From: Rhodocyclaceae bacterium
GTDB taxonomy: Bacteria; Pseudomonadota; Gammaproteobacteria; Burkholderiales; Rhodocyclaceae
Assembly: GCA_016718525.1 (NCBI GenBank)
Contig: JADKDD010000001.1
Span: 1,550,001-1,614,000 of the forward strand
Length of the DNA: 64,000 nucleotides
Direction of reading: 5' to 3'
In this document: positions 27,873 through 36,478 of the stretch, one piece after another
How positions within the stretch are numbered: position 1 is the stretch's first letter
How the letters are laid out: each line of letters starts with the position of its first letter
The notes under the pieces: model-generated
Seen by the model: the letters and a program-made list of their open reading frames with translations, nothing else
Database searches by the model: none
What the model was told of the DNA's origin: nothing
Made by a program: the position numbers and the translations under genes

Positions 27873-29078
27873 CTAATACAACAAATGCGGTTGGCGTTTT
27901 GCCATCCAGTCACTTTCATCTGCTGCCGCTAGCAGGTCGAGGTCATCAGGCGATGCCTCCACATCGTCGACCCACTGACGCAACAACTCACTGCCATTGA
28001 TCAGATCGATGGCCAATCGACCTCGCTCATACTCATAGGCAAAATCCCGCCACAGCGGATAGTTTGGCTGCAGGTTGCGTATGGCCTTGAAAGCCAGTGC
28101 CATCAACCGCCACGGTTGAAAATCCTCATGCACATAGTGATCTGCCACATCAACGTGTATCTGTATTCCCTGGCAGAGTTTGCCTGAATGTTTATGGAAC
28201 GTCGGCTCAAACCAACAGGGGCGCAAAGTGCATCCACTTAACCACTGCGGCGCTATTTTTTTCATAGTCGACAGAACCGCCAGTGCATCAATATCCGGCG
28301 CACCGAACAACTCAAGTGGCCTGGTGGTTCCGCGACCTTCGGAGAGTGTCGTACCTTCCAGCATCACGGTACCGGCATAACAACGCGCCATCGACACACT
28401 GGGCGCATTGGGGCTTGGATTAACCCAGCTACGTTGGTGACCCGGCCAACCGTAGCCGGGTGCGGCATCCGGCTGCCATCCGTGCATCGTAATGACTTCA
28501 CAATCGACATCGAGTCGGTAATGTGCCATGAACCAACGCGCCAACTCACCCAACGTCAAGCCGTGGCGCATAGGTAAAGGTCCGGCGCCAACGAAACTCT
28601 CCCAACCATCGCGCAGACTTAATCCTTCTACCGGACGCCCTGCCGGATTCGGTCGGTCAAGCACCCAGACCGCCTTGCCATGCTGTGCTGCTGCTTCGAG
28701 GACGTAGCGCAAAGTAGTAATGAAGGTATAGATACGGCAGCCCAAATCCTGCATGTCGACCAGCAATATGTCGAACGTGTCCATCATTGCCGGCGTCGGC
28801 CGACGCACTTCACCGTACAAACTGAATACGGGAATGTTATGGATGGGATCGACGAAGTCCGCTGATTCGACCATGTTGTCTTGTTTGTCACCCCGCAGGC
28901 CATGCTGCGGACCGAACGCGGCGGTAAGTTGTATTCCCGGAATGGACGCCAATGCATCCATTCCGTGCGAGAGTGATTTGGTCACCGAAGCCGGGTGCGC
29001 AAGATAGGCAACGCGTCGTCCAGCAAGGCGCTCTTGCAACGACTTCTCTGAAAGTAAGCGATCTAGTCCAGTATCCAT
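27873..29078 (-). CDS. ybbC: DUF1343 protein, NamZ/YbbC-like exo-N-acetylmuramidase
   Basis: 401 residues, the full length of the DUF1343 family. Conserved blocks: HPASVTKSLSHGMDAL, FGPQHGLRGDKQDNM, PVFSLYGEVRRPTPAMM, DILLVDMQDLGCRIYTFI, VLDRPNPAGRPVEG, SFVGAGPLPMRHGLTLGE, EGTTLSEGRGTTRPLELFG. NamZ of Bacillus removes N-acetylmuramic acid from muropeptide glycans, so a role in cell-wall recycling is likely. There is no clear signal peptide at the chosen ATG; a cytoplasmic form is possible. It follows the DOMON-like gene by 8 bp. Confidence 0.88.
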   Translation of the reverse strand: MDTGLDRLLSEKSLQERLAGRRVAYLAHPASVTKSLSHGMDALASIPGIQLTAAFGPQHGLRGDKQDNMVESADFVDPIHNIPVFSLYGEVRRPTPAMMDTFDILLVDMQDLGCRIYTFITTLRYVLEAAAQHGKAVWVLDRPNPAGRPVEGLSLRDGWESFVGAGPLPMRHGLTLGELARWFMAHYRLDVDCEVITMHGWQPDAAPGYGWPGHQRSWVNPSPNAPSVSMARCYAGTVMLEGTTLSEGRGTTRPLELFGAPDIDALAVLSTMKKIAPQWLSGCTLRPCWFEPTFHKHSGKLCQGIQIHVDVADHYVHEDFQPWRLMALAFKAIRNLQPNYPLWRDFAYEYERGRLAIDLINGSELLRQWVDDVEASPDDLDLLAAADESDWMAKRQPHLLY

Positions 29079-29086
29079 TGTTCAGC

Positions 29087-29656
29087 TCATGTAAGCGCCA
29101 GCACGAAGCCAGCACGGTGATGAAAATCAGGTTGGGCGCAAGGATGATGTGCCGCCCAGTAGCTTAACGAGCCACCTTCCTTTTCAAGCACTGCGGTCGC
29201 ATTCAATTCAAGATTACCAACGCATGGAAGGCACTCGCCTTTTAGCTTCACCTGAAGACAAACGGCATCATCTGAGATTTCTGAAAAAATCTTTGGCGCA
29301 GGAATTGATGGTAGATCCGAAATTCGCTCTCGATAGCCGGAAAAATCATATGCAGCCCATCGACCATCCAAGGAAAAGTTGAACTCTCGATAGCACTGGT
29401 CACCACTGGTCCCGATAAACAATTCTACGCAGCTATGTTTCCACAACTCGTCAACCCTTGCAGGCAAAGTGTCTGTGACTCGGGGTTCGGTCCATTGAAT
29501 TCTGGATCGTGGCAGAACAAACCGAATATTGATCTGATCGCATTCAAGCTCGCGCCATACAGAGACACTGACACGCCAGTCTGCGCAAATATCACAACTT
29601 GGATGTGCAATCAAAGGATGAGGACTTGACGGGGGTGCGTGAATCATCGTTCCCAT
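29087..29656 (-). CDS. DOMON-like domain protein
   Basis: 189 residues. The beta-rich core resembles DOMON-like carbohydrate-binding proteins found near cell-wall genes: WRELECDQINIRFVLP, ELWKHSCVELFIGTSG, YREFNFSLDGRWAAYDFSGY and CLPCVGNLELNATAVLEK. No signal peptide is evident. It is 8 bp upstream of the NamZ-like gene, so the pair probably acts together on muropeptides or other glycans. The function of the family is not established. Confidence 0.75.
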   Translation of the reverse strand: MGTMIHAPPSSPHPLIAHPSCDICADWRVSVSVWRELECDQINIRFVLPRSRIQWTEPRVTDTLPARVDELWKHSCVELFIGTSGDQCYREFNFSLDGRWAAYDFSGYRERISDLPSIPAPKIFSEISDDAVCLQVKLKGECLPCVGNLELNATAVLEKEGGSLSYWAAHHPCAQPDFHHRAGFVLALT

Positions 29657-29782
29657 ATTACGAGAGGACCAGGTAAAAGTCAGCGCTTCTGGATAAGCCT
29701 CACTGATGTTCTGCCGCTATGGATAATTTCGCCGTGAGTGGTGATGCTTTTTGGAAAGTTCTTGTGTGCTGGCGGACCGGGG

Positions 29783-30724
29783 CTACTCCCGAATGAACTT
29801 CCAAGCCGAATCCAATATCTCATCACCCATGTAGGTTTGGCCCAATATTCGGGGAAAACGGTAATTGGATTGCGGAACGGTATGTCCACCGCCCTTTACG
29901 GTCACCAGGCGGACACGGCCGGAAGGCGAGCTCCAGTCTTGTTGCGAAGCGACGATCCCATCTCGTTCCTTTAATGATGTCGATTCCGACGCAACCAGTT
30001 CCCTGGCGCTCGCGAACCATTCGGCAGTGCCTTGGGCTGACAGCACACTACCGCGATTACCGAAACCAAACAACGTTACCTGACCACCACCGTAGGGATT
30101 GACCGGATCCTCTGTTCCTTCGACAAACACCAAAGAACGTGTCGTTCCAACGGCCAACTGGCAGTCCATGTTCTCTCGCGCCGGAAGATTTGCGCTGATG
30201 GCGATAAGGCCCTTGAGGAAGTTCCTGGTCTCCATCGCAAGTCGCAGGGCCATTTGTGCTCCATTTGAATATCCGACGGCGTAAACCTCATACGAATTTG
30301 CCTTTCTGTCCTTGACCAACTGCCCCACGATTGCCTTGGCGAAACCGACGTCGTCGATATTGAGTGTGCGGGCACTGTAGGAAGCCATACGCCGGCAATC
30401 ATTGAAGTGGCCTTCTACGCCATCCGGATACACGACGATGAGGTTTTCCCGCTCCGCGATTCTCTCGAAAATCGCACCGACATACCCACGCATTTGCTGG
30501 CCACTGCTACGAGATGGATGAAACGCCAACAAGATACTCGCTCCAGCCTTGGCTGTCGGTGGCGTATAGACAGTGTAATGTCGCTCATGCCCACCGAGAC
30601 TGATCGTCCGCCGTTCGACTTCACCCGATGGCTCAGTTGGAGGTGGCGAGTACAAGAAATAGATTGCCGCTGCACCGATGCATGCAAGTCCAAGAGCCGA
30701 GGTAATAAGGATGGGGCGTTTCAT
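29783..30724 (-). CDS. PHB-depolymerase/feruloyl-esterase-like alpha/beta hydrolase
   Basis: 313 residues with an N-terminal hydrophobic anchor or signal (ILITSALGLACIGAAAIYFL). The alpha/beta hydrolase core has the nucleophile elbow VGYSNGAQMALRLA, a likely acid residue in VEGTEDPVNPYGG and the His in GGGHTVPQ. HERHYTVYTPPTAKAG and LLAFHPSRSSGQQMRGYVG match the LpqC / poly(3-hydroxybutyrate) depolymerase group. Secreted members hydrolyse polyester or feruloyl esters. The true substrate is unknown. It lies 57 bp after the PrsW-like gene on the same strand. Confidence 0.85.
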   Translation of the reverse strand: MKRPILITSALGLACIGAAAIYFLYSPPPTEPSGEVERRTISLGGHERHYTVYTPPTAKAGASILLAFHPSRSSGQQMRGYVGAIFERIAERENLIVVYPDGVEGHFNDCRRMASYSARTLNIDDVGFAKAIVGQLVKDRKANSYEVYAVGYSNGAQMALRLAMETRNFLKGLIAISANLPARENMDCQLAVGTTRSLVFVEGTEDPVNPYGGGQVTLFGFGNRGSVLSAQGTAEWFASARELVASESTSLKERDGIVASQQDWSSPSGRVRLVTVKGGGHTVPQSNYRFPRILGQTYMGDEILDSAWKFIRE

Positions 30725-30781
30725 CGCATATTTGCAGGTTAATGGAATTTCACCGCAAGGACATTTGTCATCTTTCGGATC

Positions 30782-31801
30782 CTACTTACCAAGCATGTAA
30801 AGCTGCCAAAGATCCTTGTGGCTAAGATGCAGCATTGGTTGAATCGCCAACTGGCCGGTCTTGCCAATACTTTGTTGTAGGTACTGTAGCTCGTCAAATT
30901 TGCTGCGCGTTTCGTCGTCAATCGGAACATCGAACCCACTTTCGCGCATGATGAGCAACCCCTTTGCTCGCAACGCCAACTCAGAATGCAGGCGAATGTA
31001 GCAAAGAATATCAGCAATGATTGGACCAGTGAATTTCTCCTTTAGCGCTGATAAATAGGTACCCAGGGGCGAGTCCGTCAGCTTCCCGGAATTGATCAGC
31101 CGGAGCACTTCCGCGTCCGCATCGAAGCCTGTGCCTAACCATTCACCGATCGACTTTTCACTACGTTGAAAGATCACAAAGAGCAACATCGGCAATGTCA
31201 CCAAAACGATCAGTGCGGTATAAATTGGTGGCAAGAAAGAAAGGTTGTACACCGAATGAATTACTACCGCCAAAAGGTAACCAGGTAATAGTGCAATCAG
31301 CCAGTTTGCGTTGCTTCGTTCGATCCGATTGACACTGATCATCGCAAAAACGGCAGTCGTGCCACCGTGCATGATCGCGGTGCCGAACCCTCTAATTATC
31401 CATGTACCTATACCGACGTCGACTGAAAGTCGGGCAACATAGTAATAGGCGTTTTCAACCACAGCGAAGCCCGCGCCAACTGCAAACCCAAAAATTGCCG
31501 CGTCGATCAGGAAGCCAATCCGCCGAAGGCGAATAAGGAAAAAAACGATCAGACCTTTTAACAGCTCTTCAATGAACGGCGCGACAAAATGGGAAAAGCT
31601 GGCAAAGTCAATTTCCGAACGCTCGATGACCATACCGTTCAGGTAGTAGCAGATCCCTGCTACGCCGGCACCGGCAACGATGACCGTAATTACCGCGCGC
31701 AACTTCACCAATTTATAGCTGTCGTAAAAAAGCAGGACAGCCAGAAAGACCAGCACCGGTAGCAATCCTATCGCCGCCGGCAACGCAGAAATTGGGTTCA
31801 T
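30782..31801 (-). CDS. PrsW-family intramembrane metalloprotease
   Basis: 339 residues with about eight transmembrane segments in the first 230. Conserved motifs: FVAPFIEELLKGLIVFF (E-E-x-x-K), GFAVGAGFAVVENAYYY, GFGTAIMHGGTTA and AVVIHSVYNL, which carry the predicted metal ligands of the CPBP/PrsW superfamily. PrsW cleaves an anti-sigma factor in Bacillus. The anti-sigma-like protein gene at 34877-35890 is only 3 kb away on the same strand, which makes it a reasonable candidate substrate (inference). The cytosolic C-terminal about 110 residues are not recognised. Confidence 0.85.
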   Translation of the reverse strand: MNPISALPAAIGLLPVLVFLAVLLFYDSYKLVKLRAVITVIVAGAGVAGICYYLNGMVIERSEIDFASFSHFVAPFIEELLKGLIVFFLIRLRRIGFLIDAAIFGFAVGAGFAVVENAYYYVARLSVDVGIGTWIIRGFGTAIMHGGTTAVFAMISVNRIERSNANWLIALLPGYLLAVVIHSVYNLSFLPPIYTALIVLVTLPMLLFVIFQRSEKSIGEWLGTGFDADAEVLRLINSGKLTDSPLGTYLSALKEKFTGPIIADILCYIRLHSELALRAKGLLIMRESGFDVPIDDETRSKFDELQYLQQSIGKTGQLAIQPMLHLSHKDLWQLYMLGK

Positions 31802-31818
31802 GGATATTTCGGTCGCAG

Positions 31819-34755
31819 CTATAGAATCTTTAATGACACCATGAATTCGTTTCCGGCGCGCCGACTGCCTTGCCAGCCCTGGGCAAAACCGAATGACAAA
31901 GTCAGGTCGCTCCAGTGCAGAACGCTAAAACGAATGTCCGCCTGCGCACCGACACTTTTGTGCGTCTGGCGCAACGAAGCGTCATCCGGATTGGTGGACA
32001 AAGTTGTTGCAAAAATCGATGGTCGTAACCACGTCGCATGAAATGCCGGCAAACCCGCAGTTCCAAAAATAACTGGAGGCAAATTCAGCTCCAAAGTCGC
32101 TTTCGCAAATGTTTGACCACTGATCTGATCTATTTCAAATCCCGGCAACGTCCCATACTCGTGATAGCGCTTGATTTCCCGGCTATCGACATAGTTATTG
32201 CCGAATCCACCAAAATAGAAGCTTGCCTCTGGATTGGATCTAGCACCGCCGGATGCACCAACTGCGCCTCGAAACCAAACCGAAGAATGCGCGAACGGTA
32301 GGGGATATCCCGCATCAACGGTACCAACGACCTGAGGAACGACGTCACTCTTCATTTGAGCGGCACTGCCGGCCAACGAAAGCTTTAGTCCCTTTTCGTC
32401 GTCCACAGCGCCTAACGAGCGTCTGACATTGCTGTAATAGAGGCCAGCGCCGGCGGTCAACATTCGACTAACGCTGCTGCCCACATTTTGAGCCTCCGGC
32501 AGCGTATCAATGCCACTGACATATTCAAAATCGTATTTCAAGGTTAGCGAACGCGGATCGTCATAAATGAGCAGGTCGTCGTAACCCAGTTTCGCCGCAA
32601 AGCCCTTACGACTAAGCTTAGTCGGTCCGAAAATATCGTAGAAGTCTGATCGATTAATTGCAAGAGAGCCTCGCCAGCTCAGGTACTCGCCGGTTAACTC
32701 AATGTGACCGTGCTCACCAGGAGAATAATCATTTGAGGGAGTGTAGGCTGTCGTCAGACCAAGCTTCGAAAAACCCAGCGTATCGGAAAAGTTGACGTGA
32801 TATCCAAGGCCGATGGAATCTTTGTAGCCCTGAAAAACAGGGAACGCATTTTCGACGGACATGCTCTTCAACGGGACGAAATGCTCGCGGTCGACAATCT
32901 CTTTGTCCACATCGACCTTGCTTGGTGGTGGTACTTGCCATGTAGTCACAACCGGATATTTTTCTGCAAGTTCCGCGCCAAGAAACTTCGTCGCACTGAC
33001 ATCATCGATCGGCTTTGCGGCAATAGTTGCGGGCAGAAAACCGGCGCCTGAATAAGTCAATACCAGCAACCGCCCGTCAGACATGGGTACCGGACGAAAG
33101 AAACCGATTTCTGCGTTTGATACGGCGACAACATCGCCGGTGGCAACTTCATAACGGAATATGTTTGATACGCCTGTGTAATAACTGCTACCGTACAAAT
33201 AGCGGGAGTCGGGCGAAAAGACAAAACTCTCAGGAACGGACTGGCCGAATTTGTACTCACTAATCGGCTTCATTTTTCCAGCGAGCACCTCTTCCAGTTT
33301 CCAGACGCGCAGGAACTGATCACCACTAAGCTCCCCTACCGAAGCAGAAAGCAACTTTCCGTCGGAAGAAATATCCAGATCGTAAGGAACATGCTCGTAG
33401 GGAAACTGATGTATGTCGTCCCAATCATCGTAAGGTACCGGAATGCGCACCAAAGTGGCGATACCGCGTGAGTGACGAACCCCAATCAACGACTTGTCGA
33501 CAGGATTCACGACAATCTCACCGATCCGCGCATCCTCGAGCAACATCGTTTCTTCCCCGGTGTCGAGATTCACCGACATAAGGTCGCGCTTCTTTAAATT
33601 GTCATTGGTATAGAACGCGGTTCGCGAACTCTTATCGTAGGCAAACGACGTGACCCGATACAGCATGGCTCGTTTGATGTCTGCCAATCGCTTGATATTC
33701 CCGTCCTTCAAATCGAGTACGCCAACATGATCCACAATGCCTGGAACACGAAAGCCCGCGAGAATCTGCGATCTGGATTCGTCCAAATACACTCGTGAAA
33801 TTGAGCCAATCGGCTGGTTAACCAGCGGCTTGTGTGGGGTGATTGGATGTTTCCGCACTTCCTCAAGATTCTTTCGCTGAAAGTCACGCTCAAATGCTAT
33901 CCACTCCTGCCACGCTTGCTCCAACGGTACTCCAAAGACATGTTCAAACTGGTCGGAGTAGTAACGCCGACTGTCTTCGTCACGCCGAATCCATGCGACT
34001 ACTTTTTCCGGCGTATAGCGATACGCTAACCATGTCATGAACCTTGTTCCGTAAAGGTAGGCATTGGCACCAACCTGAAAATCGGAGCGAATGCCCTTGG
34101 ACACCAGTCCCAACGGGTCGTAAAAGGGAACATCGTCACGCACCATCGCTCGAAATACCATTTCATCGTAGCCGCCCTGAGCACGTCCGAGACCGCCACT
34201 CATCCATGTTTCCATGAAGACCGCGCCACCTTCAATGTACCAGCGAGGCGCAGTGAATCTGGGCACAGTCAGATAGTTGTACAAAATCGTCTCTGGATTT
34301 TCTGCTTGAGGAGAGACCTTGCCCATAAATATTGATCGCCAATACCGATCTTGAGAAGAGGAAATATCTCCCTGAACCAAGTGAATCAGCTCATGGTTCA
34401 TCGTGGAATAGAACCGTTCACTCGCCGTATTGGTTTCAAAAGCGTGCGACTCAGGTGCAACGTCAAAAATAAGACGCGTGTGTGGAGCAACCAAAGCGTG
34501 TGCGTTCCCATAATCCGCAGCGTCCTTTAGCAAAACGGTAACTGATTCGGATGGCACCCAGCCGAAACGCTCCTTTTGCCAAGCCATTGAATTGGTAAAT
34601 GTCTGTGCGGCATGGGGGGCCAGGAAATCAAGCGAATCAAAATAGATCAGGCGCGCACTCGAGGTGTCAATGTACGACATGCCAAGTGGATTTTCATCTG
34701 CGCTCGCTGTGCCCATTGCAAGAGCGACAAACACGACCAACCACTTTGATCTCAT
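31819..34755 (-). CDS. Secreted gluzincin-protease / beta-propeller / outer-membrane barrel protein
   Basis: 978 residues with a signal peptide (VVFVALAMGTASA). Residues 40-290 look like a gluzincin peptidase: STMNHELIHLVQ (HExxH) and PRWYIEGGAVFMETW with the downstream Glu. Residues 310-620 hold TolB-like propeller blades (SRSQILAGFRVPG, SPDSRYLYGSSYYTGVSNIF). From about 640 the chain reads as alternating beta strands to the end (IGLGYHVNFSDTLGFSKLG, GAVGASGGARSNPEASFYFG, FGFAQGWQGSRRAGNEFMV), like a surface-antigen (Omp85-type) or other barrel. The start is 120 bp downstream of the anti-sigma terminator. No described function. Confidence 0.8.
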   Translation of the reverse strand: MRSKWLVVFVALAMGTASADENPLGMSYIDTSSARLIYFDSLDFLAPHAAQTFTNSMAWQKERFGWVPSESVTVLLKDAADYGNAHALVAPHTRLIFDVAPESHAFETNTASERFYSTMNHELIHLVQGDISSSQDRYWRSIFMGKVSPQAENPETILYNYLTVPRFTAPRWYIEGGAVFMETWMSGGLGRAQGGYDEMVFRAMVRDDVPFYDPLGLVSKGIRSDFQVGANAYLYGTRFMTWLAYRYTPEKVVAWIRRDEDSRRYYSDQFEHVFGVPLEQAWQEWIAFERDFQRKNLEEVRKHPITPHKPLVNQPIGSISRVYLDESRSQILAGFRVPGIVDHVGVLDLKDGNIKRLADIKRAMLYRVTSFAYDKSSRTAFYTNDNLKKRDLMSVNLDTGEETMLLEDARIGEIVVNPVDKSLIGVRHSRGIATLVRIPVPYDDWDDIHQFPYEHVPYDLDISSDGKLLSASVGELSGDQFLRVWKLEEVLAGKMKPISEYKFGQSVPESFVFSPDSRYLYGSSYYTGVSNIFRYEVATGDVVAVSNAEIGFFRPVPMSDGRLLVLTYSGAGFLPATIAAKPIDDVSATKFLGAELAEKYPVVTTWQVPPPSKVDVDKEIVDREHFVPLKSMSVENAFPVFQGYKDSIGLGYHVNFSDTLGFSKLGLTTAYTPSNDYSPGEHGHIELTGEYLSWRGSLAINRSDFYDIFGPTKLSRKGFAAKLGYDDLLIYDDPRSLTLKYDFEYVSGIDTLPEAQNVGSSVSRMLTAGAGLYYSNVRRSLGAVDDEKGLKLSLAGSAAQMKSDVVPQVVGTVDAGYPLPFAHSSVWFRGAVGASGGARSNPEASFYFGGFGNNYVDSREIKRYHEYGTLPGFEIDQISGQTFAKATLELNLPPVIFGTAGLPAFHATWLRPSIFATTLSTNPDDASLRQTHKSVGAQADIRFSVLHWSDLTLSFGFAQGWQGSRRAGNEFMVSLKIL

Positions 34756-34817
34756 TCCATTTGTTCTTTCAAATTGTTATGCCCGGACAGCATACCAATC
34801 AATTGCGTAAACGCAAA

Positions 34818-34839
34818 CTGCCCGCACAAAGGCGGGCAG
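34818..34839 (-). terminator. Hairpin terminator after the anti-sigma operon
   Basis: CTGCCCGC-acaaag-GCGGGCAG, an 8-bp perfect stem followed on the minus strand by TTTGCGTTT, 38 bp after the stop codon at 34877. Confidence 0.65.
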
Positions 34840-34876
34840 TCGAGGAGCTTTTAGTGCTGCTAAGCGCTAAAACTAC

Positions 34877-35890
34877 TTACATCGTCTTCGCATCTGCAGA
34901 CTTGTCGGCTGCTTTGCTGGCTGCTCTGTCAGCTGACTTATCTGCTGACTTATCGGCTGACTTATCTGCTGACTTATCTGCTGACTTATCTGCTGACTTA
35001 TCTGCTGACTTATCTGCTGACTTATCTGCTGACTTATCTGCTGACTTGTCGGCTGACTTGTCGGCTGACTTATCGGCTGACTTATCGGCTGACTTATCGG
35101 CTGACTTATCGGCTGACTTATCGGCTGACTTATCGGCTGACTTATCGGCTGACTTATCGGCTGACTTATCGGCTGACTTATCGGCTGACTTATCGGCTGA
35201 CTTATCGGCTGACTTATCGGCTGACTTATCAGCTGACTTGTCGGCTGACTTGCTTGCCGAGTTTGCCGCGGCATTACCTACATCAGCACCATTTTGAGCG
35301 ATTTGCGATTGTGTAGTTGAGCTGGGCTGGACGTTTGCGTCGGTCCCTTGAGTCGAACGATACCGGACAGCTGGAGCTATCGTGCCCGAAGTATCAGCAC
35401 TGGTGTTGGGAAACCCAATACCCGAGGTCACGGCAATCAACGCAGCAGCAGCAACACCACCGCCGATCAAGGCTTTCCCCATCACGCCGCTAAACAATCC
35501 GTTATTTTCTTTGCTCATAATTACCTCCACAAATGATTGAATTGATTGAAAAAGCCCACCAAACGATATCCTACTACGTTCTTTGTAACCTGAATTTGAA
35601 TCGTATGTACCAATTACGGTCGAACTTCGCAAAAGTTGGTCACGTTGTTCGTTTCCGTTTCCCGCGTCTTCTTTTACTTGGGTCATTGCCAGAACTGACT
35701 CTATCAAGCGCGCTGGCGGAGAAAGCGGCTGCACGCTAGCCAACAGCGACGATAGCTGCCGCATCTCGGCTAATTCAGCGGCAACGAACGGGTCTCGTTT
35801 AACGATTTCCGCAAGAGCGATTTCTTCGCTCGGAGTCGACGCTCCATCAACTGTCTTGCCAATTAAGTCGATTGTGGCGTTATCAATCAT
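34877..35890 (-). CDS. Putative membrane anti-sigma factor with SADK tetrapeptide repeats
   Basis: 337 residues. The N-terminal 80 residues (MIDNATIDLIGKTVDGASTP, AEIVKRDPFVAAELAEMRQL, PPARLIESVLAMTQ) resemble the cytosolic helical part of anti-sigma factors without a zinc motif. A single membrane segment is ALIGGGVAAAALIAVTSGIG (about 140-160). The rest is predicted outside the membrane: a short linker, then about 27 tandem copies of S-A-D-K ending RAASKAADKSADAKTM. Its ATG overlaps the stop of the ECF sigma gene (ATGA), the standard arrangement for a cognate anti-sigma. The tandem repeat may change length by slippage. Confidence 0.75.
   Translation of the reverse strand: MIDNATIDLIGKTVDGASTPSEEIALAEIVKRDPFVAAELAEMRQLSSLLASVQPLSPPARLIESVLAMTQVKEDAGNGNEQRDQLLRSSTVIGTYDSNSGYKERSRISFGGLFQSIQSFVEVIMSKENNGLFSGVMGKALIGGGVAAAALIAVTSGIGFPNTSADTSGTIAPAVRYRSTQGTDANVQPSSTTQSQIAQNGADVGNAAANSASKSADKSADKSADKSADKSADKSADKSADKSADKSADKSADKSADKSADKSADKSADKSADKSADKSADKSADKSADKSADKSADKSADKSADKSADKSADKSADKSADRAASKAADKSADAKTM
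34932..35250 (-). repeat. 12-bp in-frame tandem repeat (about 27 units, Ser-Ala-Asp-Lys)
   Basis: Units begin every 12 bp from 34932 to 35244. Near the protein's C-terminus most units use GCA for Ala. From about 35052 onward they use GCC, so the array consists of homogenised blocks. The opposite frame is also open, but that follows from the repeat itself. Confidence 0.95.
35609..35640. repeat. 32-bp palindromic repeat, copy 1 (in the anti-sigma gene)
   Basis: Begins ACCAATTACGG and ends AAAAGTTGGT, with the inner palindrome CGAACTTCG. Same length, frame and ends as the copy at 36439-36470. Encodes QLLRSSTVIGT. Confidence 0.65.
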
Positions 35891-36459
35891 ACCGTCACCA
35901 TTCTTAGATCGCCCAACAGCTTTGCTAGACGTCTGCGTGCCTCAAAAATTCTCGATTTCACCGTCTTTTCCTCCAGTACCAGGATTTCAGCAATTTCCTG
36001 ATAACTGCATTCATTGAAGTGTCGGAGCGTTATCACAGTGCGATCATCAATTGTCAGTTGCGAAAGAGCCTGCTGGATGCGGTTAGAGACTTGTCGATCC
36101 TGATACTGCCATTCGGGACTGGCGCTTTCCGGTGCCTCAAAGTCGGCATCATCATCGAGGGTATCGTGCTTTGACGAGCGGCGCAAAAAGTCAATTGACT
36201 CATTGATTGCGATCCGATAGATCCAGCTAAAGAACTTGAATTTTGGGTCATAGTCATCAAGGCATTCAAAAACTTTGAGAAAAACAACCTGGGAAATGTC
36301 ACACGCATTATCTGCGTTACCCAATATCCGATACGCCGCATTAAAAATAGGTTTCTGATACCGAACCACCAAGGCTGAAAAGGCACCTGTATCGCCCGAA
36401 CGAAACCTGCTCAGGAGCTCCTGATCTTGCCCGTCTGTACCAATTACGCGTGAACTCAC
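35887..36459 (-). CDS. ECF-type RNA polymerase sigma factor
   Basis: About 190 residues. Region 2 reads LVVRYQKPIFNAAYRILGNA and DISQVVFLKVFECLDDYDP, followed by FFSWIYRIAINESIDFLRR. Region 4 reads QLTIDDRTVITLRHFNECSY, QEIAEILVLEEKTVKSRIFE. This is the RpoE-like ECF architecture. I place the start at GTG 36459 (VSSRVIGTDGQDQELL). The in-frame TTG at 36507 would overlap the upstream STAS gene. Neither start has a clear ribosome-binding site. It lies between a STAS protein and the anti-sigma-like protein, so it is probably controlled both by membrane anti-sigma binding and by the partner-switching proteins upstream (inference). Confidence 0.88.
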   Translation of the reverse strand: MSSRVIGTDGQDQELLSRFRSGDTGAFSALVVRYQKPIFNAAYRILGNADNACDISQVVFLKVFECLDDYDPKFKFFSWIYRIAINESIDFLRRSSKHDTLDDDADFEAPESASPEWQYQDRQVSNRIQQALSQLTIDDRTVITLRHFNECSYQEIAEILVLEEKTVKSRIFEARRRLAKLLGDLRMVTV

Positions 36460-36470
36460 GAAAAGTTGGT
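36439..36470. repeat. 32-bp palindromic repeat, copy 2 (at the start of the ECF sigma gene)
   Basis: ACCAATTACGCG...AAAAGTTGGT with the inner palindrome CGTGAACTCACG. Encodes QLFVSSRVIGT in the same frame as copy 1 encodes QLLRSSTVIGT. Confidence 0.65.
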
Positions 36471-36478
36471 AAGAAAAT

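Noticed and set aside
34932..35250. Possible CRISPR array
   Set aside because: Units are 12 bp with no spacers between them and are in frame with a protein; it is a tandem coding repeat.
34599..35297. 232-codon plus-strand ORF rich in LSADLSAD repeats
   Set aside because: It is the mirror of the SADK array. A 12-bp repeat without stop codons stays open in several frames, and the minus-strand frame has the membrane segment and the operon context.
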